A stretch of 64,000 bases of DNA from Trueperaceae bacterium (GTDB lineage Bacteria > Deinococcota > Deinococci > Deinococcales > Trueperaceae): contig JAABTL010000012.1 in NCBI GenBank assembly GCA_011389865.1, positions 18,854 through 82,853 on the forward strand, read 5' to 3'. A program made the position numbers and the translations under genes. Positions 44,042-54,423 of this stretch are shown here, piece after piece (position 1 is the stretch's first letter; every line of letters starts with the position of its first letter). The notes beneath the pieces were generated by a model, which was not told the origin of the DNA, ran no database searches, and saw nothing but the letters and a program-made list of their open reading frames with translations.

Positions 44042-45043
44042 ATGAACACGACGATGCGCCCCGGTTCGATCCTCGTTCGGCGGTTGGTCGCCACCCCGGA
44101 GTTCCTGCCGTTCACCCTGGTGGCGGTGCTGATCACCGTCTTCGCGGTCCTCACCCCCAACTTCTTGTCGCAGGGCAACATCAGCAACCTGCTCGCGTTC
44201 ACGCCCGAGCTCGGCATGATCGCGCTCGGCATGACGGTCCTCATGACCTCGGGCGAGTTCGACCTGTCGGTCGGCTCCGTGTTCGGCTTCACCCCGGTCC
44301 TGATGTGGACGCTGTTCAACGAGGGCGTCGCGCCCCTCGAGGTGTCGCTCGTCATCGCGCTGATCGTGGCCGTCGGCATCGGCTTCGTCAACGGCTGGTT
44401 CGTCACGCGCCTGCGGATCCCCTCGTTCCTGGTCACCCTCGGCATGATGATGACCATCCGCGGCGTCGCGCTCTACACGACCAGCGGCTTCCCGCAGCGC
44501 ACCTGGCGCGCCGAGTCCTGGATCATGGACCTCGTCGCCGGCACCTTCTACATCGGCGAGTTCCGCCTCTACGCCTCACTATTTTGGTTCATCGGCTTCG
44601 CTCTGATCCTCGGCTACCTGATGACGCAGTCCCGCATCGGCAACTGGATCCAGGCGGCGGGCGGCAACCCCGTCTCCGCACGCGCCCGCGGCGTGCGCGT
44701 CAGCCTGACCAAGACCTGGCTCTTCATGCTGACCTCGTTCCTGGCCGCCTACGCCGGCATCACCAGCTCGATCCGCGTGTCGGCGGCGAACCCCAACAGC
44801 GGCACGGGCTACGAGCTCGAGGTGATCGCCATGGTCGTCATCGGCGGCACCGCCCTCGCCGGCGGCCGCGGCACGATCCTCGGCACCGTGCTCGGGGTCC
44901 TCATGCTGCGCATGATGCGCAACGGCATCGTGCTGATCGGCGTGCCCGGCCTGGCGTACAACATCTTCATCGGGGTGACGATCCTCGGCATGATGGCGCT
45001 GCAGTCGTACCTCGCCCGCCGGCACCCCACGGGGTCGGGCTGA
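44042..45043 (+). CDS. sugar ABC transporter permease (FrcC/RbsC class)
   Basis: A 333-residue inner-membrane protein of the BPD_transp_2 family with eight to ten helices. ELGMIALGMTVLMTSGEFDL and VGSVFGF contain the conserved 'GxxDLSVG' region of ribose-type permeases. AGGNPVSARARGVRVSLTKT is the cytoplasmic coupling segment, and YELEVIAMVVIGGTALAGGR is the other family hallmark. GAAAGGG precedes ATG 44042. It is followed after one base by the ATPase gene, so stoichiometric expression is likely. Confidence 0.92.
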   Translation: MNTTMRPGSILVRRLVATPEFLPFTLVAVLITVFAVLTPNFLSQGNISNLLAFTPELGMIALGMTVLMTSGEFDLSVGSVFGFTPVLMWTLFNEGVAPLEVSLVIALIVAVGIGFVNGWFVTRLRIPSFLVTLGMMMTIRGVALYTTSGFPQRTWRAESWIMDLVAGTFYIGEFRLYASLFWFIGFALILGYLMTQSRIGNWIQAAGGNPVSARARGVRVSLTKTWLFMLTSFLAAYAGITSSIRVSAANPNSGTGYELEVIAMVVIGGTALAGGRGTILGTVLGVLMLRMMRNGIVLIGVPGLAYNIFIGVTILGMMALQSYLARRHPTGSG

Positions 45044-45044
45044 C

Positions 45045-45797
<753 letters not shown>

Positions 45798-45805
45798 CCG
45801 GGCGC

Positions 45806-46942
45806 GTGCCGCCCGACGCCTTCGACCTCGCGCGCGACGTCCTGCCGCGGGTGCCCCGCAGGCTCGACCACCCGATCGGAGCGATCGGCGCGGGGTTCAT
45901 CATGCGCGACGTGCAGCTGGTGGCCTACCGGGAGGCGGGCTTCCAGGTGTCGGCGATCGCCTCCCGCACCCCCGCGCACGCGCGCGCCGCGGCGGCCGCC
46001 CGCGGCGTGCCGACCGTGCACGACACCGTCGACGAGCTCCTGGCCGACCCCGGCCTCGAGATCGTCGACATCGCCGTCCCGCCCCGCGTGCAGCTCGAGG
46101 TCGTGCGCGCGGCCGTCCGCCAGCCCCACCTGAAGGGCATCCTGGCGCAGAAGCCGCTGGCGCCGACGCTCGGCGAGGCGGCCGAGATCGTGCGCCTGTG
46201 CGAGGCGGCGGGCGTGACCCTGGCCGTCAACCAGAACATGCGTTTCGACCCCGGCATCCGGGCCCTGCGGACGCTGCTGGCGCGCGGCGACCTGGGCGAG
46301 CCGGTCCTGGCCACGATCGAGATGCGGGCCGTGCCCCACTGGCAGGACTACCTCGCGGGGGAGGAGCGCCTCACCCTCCTGAACATGAGCATCCATCACC
46401 TCGACGCCTTCCGCTTCCTGTTCGGCGAGCCCGAGCGGGTCTTCGCCAGCGCGCGGAGCGACCCGCGGACGACGTTCGCGCACCGCGACGGGATCGCCCT
46501 GTACGTGCTCGAGTACGCCAGCGGCCTGCGCGCGGCCGCCTGGGACGACGTGTGGGCCGGGCCCGACGACGCCGCGCGCGACGACCACATTCGCTGGCGC
46601 GTCGAGGGCACCGCGGGCATCGCGCAGGGCACGGTCGGCTGGCCGTCGTTCCCGGCACGAGAGCCGTCGACGATCGACTTCGCCCTCCGGGGCGGCGGCT
46701 GGCAACGGCCCCGCTGGCCGTACGCCTGGTTCCCCGACGCCTTCGCCGGCCCCATGGCCAGCCTCATGCGCGCGATCGAGGACGGCGGCCCGGCCGAGGA
46801 CGTCGACGGCCGCGACAACCTGGGCACGATGGCGCTCGTCGAGGCCTGCTACCGCTCGCTCGACGAGCATCGCGCCGTCGCGCCGGTTAGGCTGTCGCGG
46901 TGCCGGACGCCCTCGCCGCCAGCCCCGCCGACCGAGCGCTGA
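45806..46942 (+). CDS. Gfo/Idh/MocA-family oxidoreductase
   Basis: A 378-residue NAD(P)-dependent dehydrogenase. The Rossmann fold starts HPIGAIGAGFIMRDVQLVAY. ILAQKPLAPTLGEAAEIVRL holds the conserved Lys of the EKP motif, here QKP. VAVNQNMRFDPGIRALRTL and the NMSIHHLDAFRFLFGEP segment give the catalytic His region of the C-terminal sheet. Family members oxidise inositol, glucose, or other sugar hydroxyls. It lies eight bases after the transporter ATPase, so its substrate is likely the imported sugar. GTG 45806 is used for lack of a better start. Confidence 0.9.
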   Translation: MPPDAFDLARDVLPRVPRRLDHPIGAIGAGFIMRDVQLVAYREAGFQVSAIASRTPAHARAAAAARGVPTVHDTVDELLADPGLEIVDIAVPPRVQLEVVRAAVRQPHLKGILAQKPLAPTLGEAAEIVRLCEAAGVTLAVNQNMRFDPGIRALRTLLARGDLGEPVLATIEMRAVPHWQDYLAGEERLTLLNMSIHHLDAFRFLFGEPERVFASARSDPRTTFAHRDGIALYVLEYASGLRAAAWDDVWAGPDDAARDDHIRWRVEGTAGIAQGTVGWPSFPAREPSTIDFALRGGGWQRPRWPYAWFPDAFAGPMASLMRAIEDGGPAEDVDGRDNLGTMALVEACYRSLDEHRAVAPVRLSRCRTPSPPAPPTER

Positions 46943-46973
46943 ACCCACGCCCCGCGCGCCTGCACGGGGCACG

Positions 46974-47606
46974 ATGAGCGGCCCGTCCGAGGGCGCCATC
47001 GTCCGCCGCTACCGCCCCGCCGACCGCGCGGCCCTCTACGCCGTCTGCCTGGCGACCGGCGCCGACGGCCAGGACGCGTCGAAGGCGTTCCGCGACCCGC
47101 ACCTGCTCGGTCACCGCTACGTCGGTCCGTACCTCGATCTCGAGCCGCGGCTCGCGTTCACGCTCGAGGACGCCCATGGGCCCTGCGGCTACGTGCTGGG
47201 GACCGCCGACAGCGAGCGCTTCTACCGCGCCTTCCTCGACGAGTGGCTGCCCCCGCTGCGTGACCGCCTCCCCGAGCCGGGCCCCGACCCCGCGCGCTGG
47301 AGCGAGGACGACCGCCTGCTGGACGAGCTCCGCTCCCCCACCCTGACCCTCCCGGCCGACCTCGGCGCCCATCCCGCGCACCTGCACGTCGACCTGCTGC
47401 CGCGCGCGCAGGGGCTCGGTCACGGGCGACGGATGGTCCAGACCCTGCTGACGGCGCTCGCCGAACGCGCCTGCGTCGGCGTCCACCTGGGCGTGAGCCC
47501 ACGGAACCAGCGCGCCATCGGCTTCTACCGGAGGCTCGGCTTCGAAGCGGTCCCGGCCGCGAACCCCGACGCCGGCACGCTGCTCATGGCGAGGGCGATC
47601 CCATGA
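46974..47606 (+). CDS. GNAT-family N-acetyltransferase
   Basis: A 210-residue acetyltransferase. IVRRYRPADRAALYAVCLAT is the N-terminal beta-alpha unit; AQGLGHGRRMVQTLLTALAE holds the acetyl-CoA-binding Q/RxxGxG/A, and GVSPRNQRAIGFYRRLGFEA is the final motif. Its long middle insertion (about 80-125) resembles the GNAT-like domain found with O-GlcNAcases. A TTAGGCT -10-like sequence is at 46887-46893. The substrate is unknown. Its stop codon overlaps the MFS start (ATGA), so both may act on the same compound. Confidence 0.85.
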   Translation: MSGPSEGAIVRRYRPADRAALYAVCLATGADGQDASKAFRDPHLLGHRYVGPYLDLEPRLAFTLEDAHGPCGYVLGTADSERFYRAFLDEWLPPLRDRLPEPGPDPARWSEDDRLLDELRSPTLTLPADLGAHPAHLHVDLLPRAQGLGHGRRMVQTLLTALAERACVGVHLGVSPRNQRAIGFYRRLGFEAVPAANPDAGTLLMARAIP

Positions 47607-48889
47607 CCAGCGCGGCTGGCCCCGACGCGCCCAAGCCCACCGCACCCGCCCCCGACCCCGCCCTCCGCGCCCGCCACGCGCGCCGCATCACCGGCGCGCT
47701 GTTCCTCAGCCAGAGCCTGGGGTCCGCCGGCTCGATCGCCGCGGCGACGGTGGCGGCCATCGTGGGCGCGGAGCTGTCGGGCAACGTCGCCTGGGCGGGC
47801 GTGCCGGCGGCGGTGGCGCAGATCGGCGTCGCGCTGGGCGCCCTCTTGTGGAGCCGCGCGTCCGACCGCATCGGGCGCCGCAACGCGCTCTCGGGCGCGC
47901 TCGCCACCGGCGCCCTCGGCGCCACCCTGTCGCTCTTCGGCGTCGCCAGCGGCAACTTCGCGCTGGTGCTCCTCGGGCTCTTCGTCGGCGGGTCCGGCAA
48001 CTCGGCCGTGCAGCTCGGGCGCTTCGTCGCCGCCGAGGTCAACCCCAAGGCGCGCCGCGCACGCGCGCTCGCCACCGTCGTCCTCGGCGGGACCTTCGGC
48101 AGCGTCGTCGGGCCCCTGCTGGTCGGGCCCACCAGCGCGCTGGTGACGTCGTGGGGCTGGAACGAGATCGCCGGGCCGTACCTGGCGACCGGCGTCGGCT
48201 ACCTCCTCACGGCCATCCTGCTGTTCGCCTCGCTGCGGCCCGAGCCGCGCCTCATCGGCGAGGCGATCGCCCACGAGGAGCGCGGGCCGGTCGTGGCGGC
48301 GCCCGCGCGCGACCTGCCGCAGCTGCTGCGCGACCCGTCGGTGCGCACGGCGATCGCCAGCGTGGTGACGGCCCACATGGTCATGGTGGGGCTGATGCAG
48401 ATGACGTCGCTGCACATGCACGGGCTGGCGCACCCCCTGACGAGCATCGCGATCGTGTTCTCCAGCCACACCTTCGGGATGTTCGCGTTCTCGATGGTGT
48501 CGGGCTGGCTCGCGGACCGCTGGGGGCGGCGGCCGGTGCTCGGGCTCGGCGCCACGATGACGCTCGTCTCGTGCCTGATGGCACCGCTGTCGCCCGAGCT
48601 GCTGCCGCTCTCGGTGGCGCTCTTCCTGCTCGGGCTCGGCTGGAACCTCTGCTACGTCGCCGGCTCGGCGCTGCTCTCCGACGCGCTGGCGCCGTCCGAG
48701 AAGGGCCGCATGCAGGGCTTCAACGACCTGCTGGTGGGCGGCGCGGCGGCGGCGGCGACGCTGATCGGCGGCTGGGTCATGGCCGGACCCGGCGGCTACA
48801 CCACGATGGGACTGCTGGGCGCGGCCGCCACGGCGCCGCTCCTGCTGGTGGTGGCGCGGATGCCGCGGGCGCGGGCGGCGGCGGCGTAG
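47603..48889 (+). CDS. major facilitator superfamily transporter
   Basis: A 428-residue carrier with 12 predicted helices. The loop 2-3 motif reads WSRASDRIGRRNALSGALA (consensus GxLaDrxGRkxxl), repeated in the second half as GWLADRWGRRPVLGLGATMT. A central cytoplasmic loop (about 215-245) contains EERGPVVAAPARDLPQLLRD. Substrate cannot be told from sequence; the drug-efflux or sugar-porter branches are both possible. ATG 47603 overlaps the acetyltransferase stop. No gene follows closely. Confidence 0.9.
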   Translation: MTSAAGPDAPKPTAPAPDPALRARHARRITGALFLSQSLGSAGSIAAATVAAIVGAELSGNVAWAGVPAAVAQIGVALGALLWSRASDRIGRRNALSGALATGALGATLSLFGVASGNFALVLLGLFVGGSGNSAVQLGRFVAAEVNPKARRARALATVVLGGTFGSVVGPLLVGPTSALVTSWGWNEIAGPYLATGVGYLLTAILLFASLRPEPRLIGEAIAHEERGPVVAAPARDLPQLLRDPSVRTAIASVVTAHMVMVGLMQMTSLHMHGLAHPLTSIAIVFSSHTFGMFAFSMVSGWLADRWGRRPVLGLGATMTLVSCLMAPLSPELLPLSVALFLLGLGWNLCYVAGSALLSDALAPSEKGRMQGFNDLLVGGAAAAATLIGGWVMAGPGGYTTMGLLGAAATAPLLLVVARMPRARAAAA

Positions 48890-49017
48890 GTCCCAGCGAG
48901 CCTCGCCCCGAGAGGCGCCAGAGCCCCGCCTCCCCTGCGCCTGGTACGCCGCCTCCGCGTCGCACGACGCCTTGGTGGCGCACACGCGTCGACGGGTAGG
49001 AGCCGCTCCGGACGCGC

Positions 49018-49023
49018 TACCAT
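49018..49023 (+). promoter_or_regulatory. -10 element upstream of the mini-ORF and VOC gene
   Basis: TACCAT ends seven bases before ATG 49031, the spacing expected for a leaderless transcript beginning with the mini-ORF. Confidence 0.45.
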
Positions 49024-49030
49024 CGCGGGC

Positions 49031-49099
49031 ATGGACCCCCTCAACGACCTCTCGCGACGAGCGACCGCAAGCCGCAACGTGGCGGAGGTGTCGACGTGA
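49031..49099 (+). CDS. 22-residue leader ORF overlapping the VOC gene
   Basis: MDPLNDLSRRATASRNVAEV followed by Ser-Thr and TGA. The stop overlaps the GTG of the VOC gene (GTGA), and the -10 element lies at leaderless spacing before its ATG. It may be a leaderless translation primer or regulatory leader peptide for the VOC gene. Coding is inferred only from this arrangement. Confidence 0.35.
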   Translation: MDPLNDLSRRATASRNVAEVST

Positions 49100-49761
49100 C
49101 GCTGGACCACATCCTCCTGGCCGGCCCTGAGCTCGAGCCGCTCGAGGCGCTGGTGCGCGAGCGAACCGGCGTGGCTCCCGTGCGAGGGGGCCGGCACCTG
49201 GGGCACGGCACGCACAACGCCCTCGTCGGCCTCGGCGAGGACCACTACCTCGAGCTGCTGGCCGTCGACCCGGCGCAGGGCGGGGGGCCGTTCGCCGCGA
49301 CCATCGCCCACCTGCGTGCCCCCGCGCTGCATACGTGGTGCGCGCAAGCGGGCGCCGCGGCGACCGTCGCCGAACGCGCACGCGCGCTCGGCCTGACGCC
49401 GCGGCGCGAGCGGATGCAGCGCCGGCGACCGGACAGGAGCATGCTGACGTGGGAACTCGTCTTCCTCGACGGCCACCCGTACGGTCCGTTGCTGCCGTTC
49501 TTCATCGACTGGCAGAAGGCGAAGCGTCCTTCCGCCGCGCTGCCGCGTGGGGTGAAGCTCTTGGCGCTCGTGCTGACGCACCCCGACGCCGACGGTCTCC
49601 GCAGCCTGCTGACGAACCTCGGCGGCGTACCGGACCCGGTGCGCGTGGAGCGGGGTGCGACCCCGAGCATCGCCGCCGATCTGCGCCACGAGGGCGGCAC
49701 GTGGACCGTCGAGGGACCGCCGGCCGACACCGATGACGCCACTCCGGGCACGCAAGGGTAG
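49096..49761 (+). CDS. VOC-family (glyoxalase-like) protein
   Basis: A 221-residue protein. It starts TLDHILLAGPELEPLEALVR, the classic first beta-alpha-beta-beta-beta module of the Glyoxalase_3-like VOC subgroup, with HLGHGTHNALVGLGEDHYLE and LTWELVFLDGHPYGPLLPFF completing the paired modules. Candidate metal ligands are His in LDHIL and Glu in YLELLAV. Enzymatic activity is unassigned. GTG 49096 has GGAGGTG upstream. It ends 57 bases from the convergent atpG gene. Confidence 0.82.
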   Translation: MTLDHILLAGPELEPLEALVRERTGVAPVRGGRHLGHGTHNALVGLGEDHYLELLAVDPAQGGGPFAATIAHLRAPALHTWCAQAGAAATVAERARALGLTPRRERMQRRRPDRSMLTWELVFLDGHPYGPLLPFFIDWQKAKRPSAALPRGVKLLALVLTHPDADGLRSLLTNLGGVPDPVRVERGATPSIAADLRHEGGTWTVEGPPADTDDATPGTQG

Positions 49762-49818
49762 GGCCACCTTGCGTCGGCTCCGGCCGTTCCCGCTTTGCGT
49801 CGGCGTCGTTCGGGCCCG

Positions 49819-50709
49819 CTACAACCCCGACTCCCCCGTCGCCTGGTAGGCGGCCTGCACGTCGAGCAGCTCCTCGGTGACGGCGTTCTGACGCTCGAGG
49901 TTGGCGGCGTGGCGCAGTTCCGACAGGCGCTCCTCGACGTTGCTCTCGGCGGACTCCATGGCGGCGAGGCGGGCGGCGTTCTCGGCCGCCTGCGAGGCGG
50001 CGAAGGCGCGCACCAGCAGCATCGCGAGCTGCTGCCGCACCAACCCCCGCAGCAGCTCCTCGCCCTCGAGTCCGAGCATGGGCAGGCGGTTCGTCGGCCA
50101 CGGCCGTTCGCGCAGCTCGCGCAGCCACTCCAGGTCGAGGGGCAGCAGCTGCAACGTGTGCGGCCGGTAGGCGACACCGGTCGTCGGCCGGTGGTGCATG
50201 ACGAGGACCCGGCTGACGCCGTGGTCGCGCTGCCACGCCTCGACCTGGTCGACGACCTGCAACACCGCCTCCTCGATCGCATCCACGCTGCCGGGCAGCC
50301 TCACCACCCGCTCGACGTCGTAGCCGAGCGCGGCGAGACGCGGTCGCAGCCGGCGGCCGGCCACCATCAGCCGCGGCGGTCCGTGCCGCTCGGCGAGCGG
50401 CTCCAACCGCGTGTGGGCGTGGCGCGCCAGGCGCTCGTTGAAGGGACCGCACAGGCCGTGGTCGGAGCCGAACAGCACGGCCGCCCAGGCATCGGAGTGC
50501 ACCGGCACGAGGAACGTGGCCAGCTCCGGCTCCCGCCGCAGCAGCGCCTGGAACGCCAGCTCGAGGGTCTCGGCCGAGGCGTCGAGGGCCTTCACGGCCC
50601 GCCGCACCTGGCCGATGCGCACGGTGGCGAGCGCCTTCATCGTCTGCACGACCGACTGCAGCGTCTCGGTGCTCTCCACCCGCCGGCGCAGCACCTCACG
50701 CTTCGCCAT
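49819..50709 (-). CDS. atpG: N-ATPase gamma subunit
   Basis: A 296-residue central-stalk subunit. The N-terminal helix ([20 protein letters not shown] then [10 protein letters not shown]) and the C-terminal helix ([20 protein letters not shown]) form the rotor coiled coil; [13 protein letters not shown] is the conserved gamma motif. It is divergent compared with housekeeping F-type gamma, as in other N-ATPases. ATG 50709 overlaps the atpA end by 14 bases. It is the last gene of the operon; no atpH (delta) gene follows, which fits the N-type. Confidence 0.9.
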   Translation of the reverse strand: MAKREVLRRRVESTETLQSVVQTMKALATVRIGQVRRAVKALDASAETLELAFQALLRREPELATFLVPVHSDAWAAVLFGSDHGLCGPFNERLARHAHTRLEPLAERHGPPRLMVAGRRLRPRLAALGYDVERVVRLPGSVDAIEEAVLQVVDQVEAWQRDHGVSRVLVMHHRPTTGVAYRPHTLQLLPLDLEWLRELRERPWPTNRLPMLGLEGEELLRGLVRQQLAMLLVRAFAASQAAENAARLAAMESAESNVEERLSELRHAANLERQNAVTEELLDVQAAYQATGESGL

Positions 50710-52237
50710 CGCGCCCCCCCTCAAGCTCGTCGGCGACGTCGGTGACGAGTTCGCCGAGCCACTCCTCGTCCTCCTCGGTCAGGGCTTCGCCGGCATCGAG
50801 CCGCTCCAGCAGCTGGCCGTACTCCTCGCGCGCGCGGCGCCGCAGGTCGTGCTCCGCCGCCCGCAGCCGGTCGACCGGCACGACGTCGAAGGCGCCGCTG
50901 ACGACCGCCCACAGGGCGACGATCTGGTCGCCGACGGCGATGGTCTCGAACGGTCCCTGGGTGAGGATCTCGCGGACCCGCCGACCGCGCTGCAGGGTCC
51001 GCTGCGTCTCGGCGTCGAGCTCCGTGCCGAAGCGCGAGAAGCCCTCGAGCTCCTCGAACTGCGTGTAGGCGAGCCGCAGGTCGCCCGCCACCGCGCGGTA
51101 ACCGTCGTGCTGCGCCTTGCCGCCCACGCGCGACACCGATCGCCCCACGTCGACCGCCGGCAGCACGCCGCGCGCCGCCAGGTTGGGCGACAGGTAGATC
51201 TGGCCGTCGGTGATCGAGATGAGGTTGGTGGGGATGAAGGCCGATAGGTCCTGCGCCTGCGTCTCGATGACCGGCAGCGCGGTCAGCGAGCCGCCGTCCT
51301 TCAGCTGCGTGGCCCGCTCGAGCAGCCGCGCGTGGAGGTAGAAGATGTCGCCCGGGAAGGCCTCGCGGCCGGGCGGGCGGCGCAGCAGGAGCGACAGCTC
51401 GCGGTACGCGCGCGCGTGCTGGGTGAGGTCGTCGTAGACGATCAGCACGTCGTGACCGTCCTCCATCCACGACTCGGCGATCGAGGTCGCGGCGTACGGC
51501 GCGACGTAGCGCAGGCCCGGCGACTCGTGGCTGGCGGCGACTACCACGGTGGTGTACTCGAGCGCCCCGCGCTCGCGCAGGTCGGTGAGCCAGCGGGCGG
51601 TCGCCGAGCCGCGCTGGCCGATCGTGCAGATCACGCAACGCACGTCGCTGCCCGCCTGCGCCAGCACCGCCGACAGCGCGACCGTGGTCTTGCCCGTCTG
51701 GCGGTCGCCCACGATGAGCTCGCGCTGGCCGCGGCCGATGGGGAACAGCGTGTCGACCACCTTGAGCCCCGTCTGCAGCGGCTTACGAACGGCCTCGCGG
51801 GCGAAGATCGGCGCTGCCGGACGCTCGACCGGCCAGCGCCGCGAGGCGCCCACGGGCCCGCCGTCGTCGAGCGGCCGCCCGAGCGGGTCGACGACGCGGC
51901 CGAGCAGCGCGTCGCCCACGGGCACGTCGAGCACCCGTCCGGTGCGCGCGACCTCGCTGCCGGCCCCGATGGCGGCGTCCGGTCCCAGCAGCACCACCCC
52001 GACGTCGTCGCGCCTCAGGTCGAGGGCCAGGCCCTCCTCGCCGCCCGCGAAGCGCACGACCTCGTCCGCGCGCACCCGCGGCAGGCCGCGCACGGTGGCG
52101 ATGCCGCTGCCGACCGAGGCGACCACGCCGACCTCCTCGACCTCGAGCCCCGGACGCCGGTCGCGCGAGACGCGACCGAGCCTCTCCAACTCGTCACCGA
52201 GCAGGTCCTGCAGCCGCGGCCGGTCGGGCACCTTCAT
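50696..52237 (-). CDS. atpA: N-ATPase alpha subunit
   Basis: A 513-residue non-catalytic nucleotide-binding subunit. P-loop [18 protein letters not shown] is near 175, with [20 protein letters not shown] in the N-terminal barrel and [37 protein letters not shown] in the core. The catalytic Glu of beta is absent as expected (Gln in GQRGSA). The N-terminus that contacts the stator is present. The start ATG overlaps the atpF stop (ATGA). Sequence divergence from housekeeping alpha subunits is visible but not measured. Confidence 0.95.
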   Translation of the reverse strand: MKVPDRPRLQDLLGDELERLGRVSRDRRPGLEVEEVGVVASVGSGIATVRGLPRVRADEVVRFAGGEEGLALDLRRDDVGVVLLGPDAAIGAGSEVARTGRVLDVPVGDALLGRVVDPLGRPLDDGGPVGASRRWPVERPAAPIFAREAVRKPLQTGLKVVDTLFPIGRGQRELIVGDRQTGKTTVALSAVLAQAGSDVRCVICTIGQRGSATARWLTDLRERGALEYTTVVVAASHESPGLRYVAPYAATSIAESWMEDGHDVLIVYDDLTQHARAYRELSLLLRRPPGREAFPGDIFYLHARLLERATQLKDGGSLTALPVIETQAQDLSAFIPTNLISITDGQIYLSPNLAARGVLPAVDVGRSVSRVGGKAQHDGYRAVAGDLRLAYTQFEELEGFSRFGTELDAETQRTLQRGRRVREILTQGPFETIAVGDQIVALWAVVSGAFDVVPVDRLRAAEHDLRRRAREEYGQLLERLDAGEALTEEDEEWLGELVTDVADELEGGRDGEA

Positions 52238-53001
52238 CCGCCGTCCCCGCCCCCGGCCCAGTCGCGCTCGAGGTCATCGAGCTGCGCGCGGACCGTCCAG
52301 CCCACCCGCAGGTCGCCCGCGCGCAGCGTCACGCCGGCGATCAGCTCGGGGTCGCGCTCGAACTCGGCCTCCAACGCCGCGTCGTCGTCCTCGCCCAGCA
52401 GCGCTTCGCGGACCGCCGCCAGCAGCGCCTCGCGCCGCGCCCCGGTGGCCTCGAACGCGGTGGTGAACACCAGCTCGCCATCGCGGACGGCCTCCGCCAG
52501 CGCCGCGCGCTCCTCGTCGCCCAGTTCGCCCAACCGGTCGGCGAAGACCTCGATCGCCCGCGCCTCGAGTTCCTCGTCCGCGAGCTCGCGCCAGCCCTGC
52601 CGCAGGGCCTCGGCGACCACCGCCGCGACGTCGCCGCGCACGGCGTCGGCCAGCTCGTCGCGTTCGCGCTCCAGCGCCTCGCGCCAGCGCTCGCGGGCGG
52701 CCTCGGCCTCCTCGCGCACTTCGGCGAGGCGCTCCTCGCGCAGTCGCTCGGCCTCGCGCTCGACCTCGGCCAGCCGCTCGCGCCGCTCCTCCTCGAACTC
52801 CTCGCGCTCGCGCTTCAACTCCTCCGCCCGCGCCTCCGCCTCCTCGCGCGCCCGTTCGGCGGCGGCGTGCTCGTCGGCGATGCGTTGCTCGCGCTCGCGC
52901 ATCACCCGCATGATGGGGCGGTATAGGAAGGCCCGCAGCAGCACGAGCAGCACGACGAAGTTGACGATCTGCGCGATCAGGGTGAAGACGTCGATCCCCA
53001 T
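52234..53001 (-). CDS. atpF: N-ATPase b subunit with delta-like C-terminus
   Basis: A 255-residue stator subunit, longer than usual b subunits (about 160). A membrane anchor ([20 protein letters not shown]) is followed by about 120 residues of highly charged coiled coil ([20 protein letters not shown]). The last 100 residues ([39 protein letters not shown]) resemble the C-terminal part of the delta subunit. N-ATPase operons lack atpH, and an extended b subunit is thought to replace it. It starts 89 bases after atpE and overlaps atpA by four bases. Confidence 0.93.
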   Translation of the reverse strand: MGIDVFTLIAQIVNFVVLLVLLRAFLYRPIMRVMREREQRIADEHAAAERAREEAEARAEELKREREEFEEERRERLAEVEREAERLREERLAEVREEAEAARERWREALERERDELADAVRGDVAAVVAEALRQGWRELADEELEARAIEVFADRLGELGDEERAALAEAVRDGELVFTTAFEATGARREALLAAVREALLGEDDDAALEAEFERDPELIAGVTLRAGDLRVGWTVRAQLDDLERDWAGGGDGG

Positions 53002-53090
53002 GCTGGCCCCCTACCGGACGCGCGGTCCCGACGGCGGCAGGTCGCATCCACGGCTGCCGCCACGGGCGCCGCAGATGCCGCGGGCGCCGC

Positions 53091-53363
53091 TCACGAGGCG
53101 CTCTGGACCGCGGTCCAGAACGGGTTGGCGAAGATCAGGATGAGCGAGATGACGAAGCAGTAGATGGCGGTGGACTCCACCATCGCCAGGCCGACGAAGA
53201 GCGTGCGGGTGATGGTGTTCGCCTCGTCGGGCTGCTGGGCGATCGCCTGCAGCGCCTGGGCGAGCGCCCGCCCCTGGCCGAGCGCGGGGCCGACCGAGCC
53301 GATGGCGATGGTGAGGCCCGCGATGAGGATCGAGGCCATGCCGATGAGACCGAAATCGCTCAC
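53091..53363 (-). CDS. atpE: N-ATPase c subunit with sodium-binding signature
   Basis: A 90-residue two-helix ring subunit. Helix 1 contains SVGPALGQGRAL with Gln30, and helix 2 contains GLAMVESTAIYCFVISLI with Glu63, Ser64, Thr65 and Tyr68. These correspond to Gln32, Glu65, Ser66, Thr67 and Tyr70 of the Ilyobacter tartaricus sodium c-ring, so all side-chain sodium ligands are kept. The GTG start overlaps the atpB stop (GTGA). The ring is therefore predicted to move sodium rather than protons. Confidence 0.96.
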   Translation of the reverse strand: MSDFGLIGMASILIAGLTIAIGSVGPALGQGRALAQALQAIAQQPDEANTITRTLFVGLAMVESTAIYCFVISLILIFANPFWTAVQSAS

Positions 53364-54058
53364 TGCCGTACCTCCTCCACGCGGGCGCGGCGCTCTTGCA
53401 GCTCCGTGCCCGACGCGATGTAGACGATCGCCAGGATGGCGAAGATGTAGGCCTGGATGACCCCGATCAAGAGCCCGAAGGCCTGCATGACGACCGGGAA
53501 GAGCAGCGGCACCACCGACAGCAGGATCGCTGCGACCACGGTGCCGCTCATGACGTTGCCGAACAGGCGCACGGCGAGCGCCAGCGTGCGCGAGAGCTCG
53601 CCGATGAGCGTGAACGGCAACAGGAACGGCGACGGCCGCAGGTAGTTGCCGAGGTACTCCTTCAGGCCGAGCTTGGCGATGCCGAACACCGGCACCGCCA
53701 CGAAGACGCACACGGCGAGCGCGGCGGTGGTGGTCAGGGAGCCGGTGGGCGGCTGGAAGCCGGGCACCACCGAGAGGACGTTCGAGGTGAAGATGAACAG
53801 GAACAGGGTGCCCACGAACGGCAGGTAGGGCTCCGGGTCCTGGTTGGTGACCTCGCGGATCTGGTCGAGAAGGAACGCCACCAGCGCCTCGAGCACGTTC
53901 TGCCCACGGCCGATGTCGCCGCTCGCGGTGAGGCGGCGGGTGACCCACCAGCTGACGATCACCAGCAGCGCCATGACCAGCCAGCTGAACGCCAGCGTGG
54001 CGTTGATCGTCCAGGGGCCGATCGCGAAGACCTCGATGGTGTCGGGGCTGAGCGTCAC
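53360..54058 (-). CDS. atpB: N-ATPase a subunit
   Basis: A 232-residue membrane subunit forming the ion half-channels. The essential Arg lies in LSRTLALAVRLFGNVMSGTV (equivalent to E. coli Arg210). PYLPFVGTLFLFIFTSNVL and QAYIFAILAIVYIASGTEL are conserved helices. GTG 54058 overlaps the atpR stop, and its own stop overlaps atpE (both GTGA). Length and short N-terminus match N-type a subunits. Confidence 0.94.
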   Translation of the reverse strand: MTLSPDTIEVFAIGPWTINATLAFSWLVMALLVIVSWWVTRRLTASGDIGRGQNVLEALVAFLLDQIREVTNQDPEPYLPFVGTLFLFIFTSNVLSVVPGFQPPTGSLTTTAALAVCVFVAVPVFGIAKLGLKEYLGNYLRPSPFLLPFTLIGELSRTLALAVRLFGNVMSGTVVAAILLSVVPLLFPVVMQAFGLLIGVIQAYIFAILAIVYIASGTELQERRARVEEVRQ

Positions 54059-54423
54059 GGGGCACCTCCGGCGGCGTCGCGCTCGGGGTTCGGGCGCGCG
54101 GCGGCGGAGGGGGGCTCGCCCGCCGATCGCGGCCCGCTGGCGGGCGCCAACGGCTCGCCCGCAGATCGCAACCACGCGGAGAGGGCCACGCGCGCGACGA
54201 GGAAGCCGGCGAGGGCGAGCAGCAGGGGCACCACGCCCTGGCGCGCCAGCAGCGCCAGCGCCACGAGCAGCAGCGGGCCACGCACGGCGAACGAGGCCGC
54301 CAGCGCCCACCCGGGGCGCCGCCAACGCGACAACCGCGCCAGCGTCCACCACAGGCCGCCGAAGTACGCGCCGCCCAGCGCGAGGCCGAGCACCACCGCC
54401 GCCACCGCGCCGACGACGGTCAC
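54055..54423 (-). CDS. atpR: N-ATPase AtpR subunit
   Basis: A 122-residue membrane protein with three helices (GAVAAVVLGLALGGAYFGGL, ALAASFAVRGPLLLVALALL, VPLLLALAGFLVARVALSAW). AtpR occurs only in N-ATPase operons. Buried arginines (FAVRGPLLL) are thought to interact with the c-ring carboxylates during assembly. The C-terminal 35 residues are Pro/Ala-rich and unlike the family. The GTG start overlaps atpQ (GTGA). Confidence 0.9.
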   Translation of the reverse strand: MTVVGAVAAVVLGLALGGAYFGGLWWTLARLSRWRRPGWALAASFAVRGPLLLVALALLARQGVVPLLLALAGFLVARVALSAWLRSAGEPLAPASGPRSAGEPPSAAARPNPERDAAGGAP

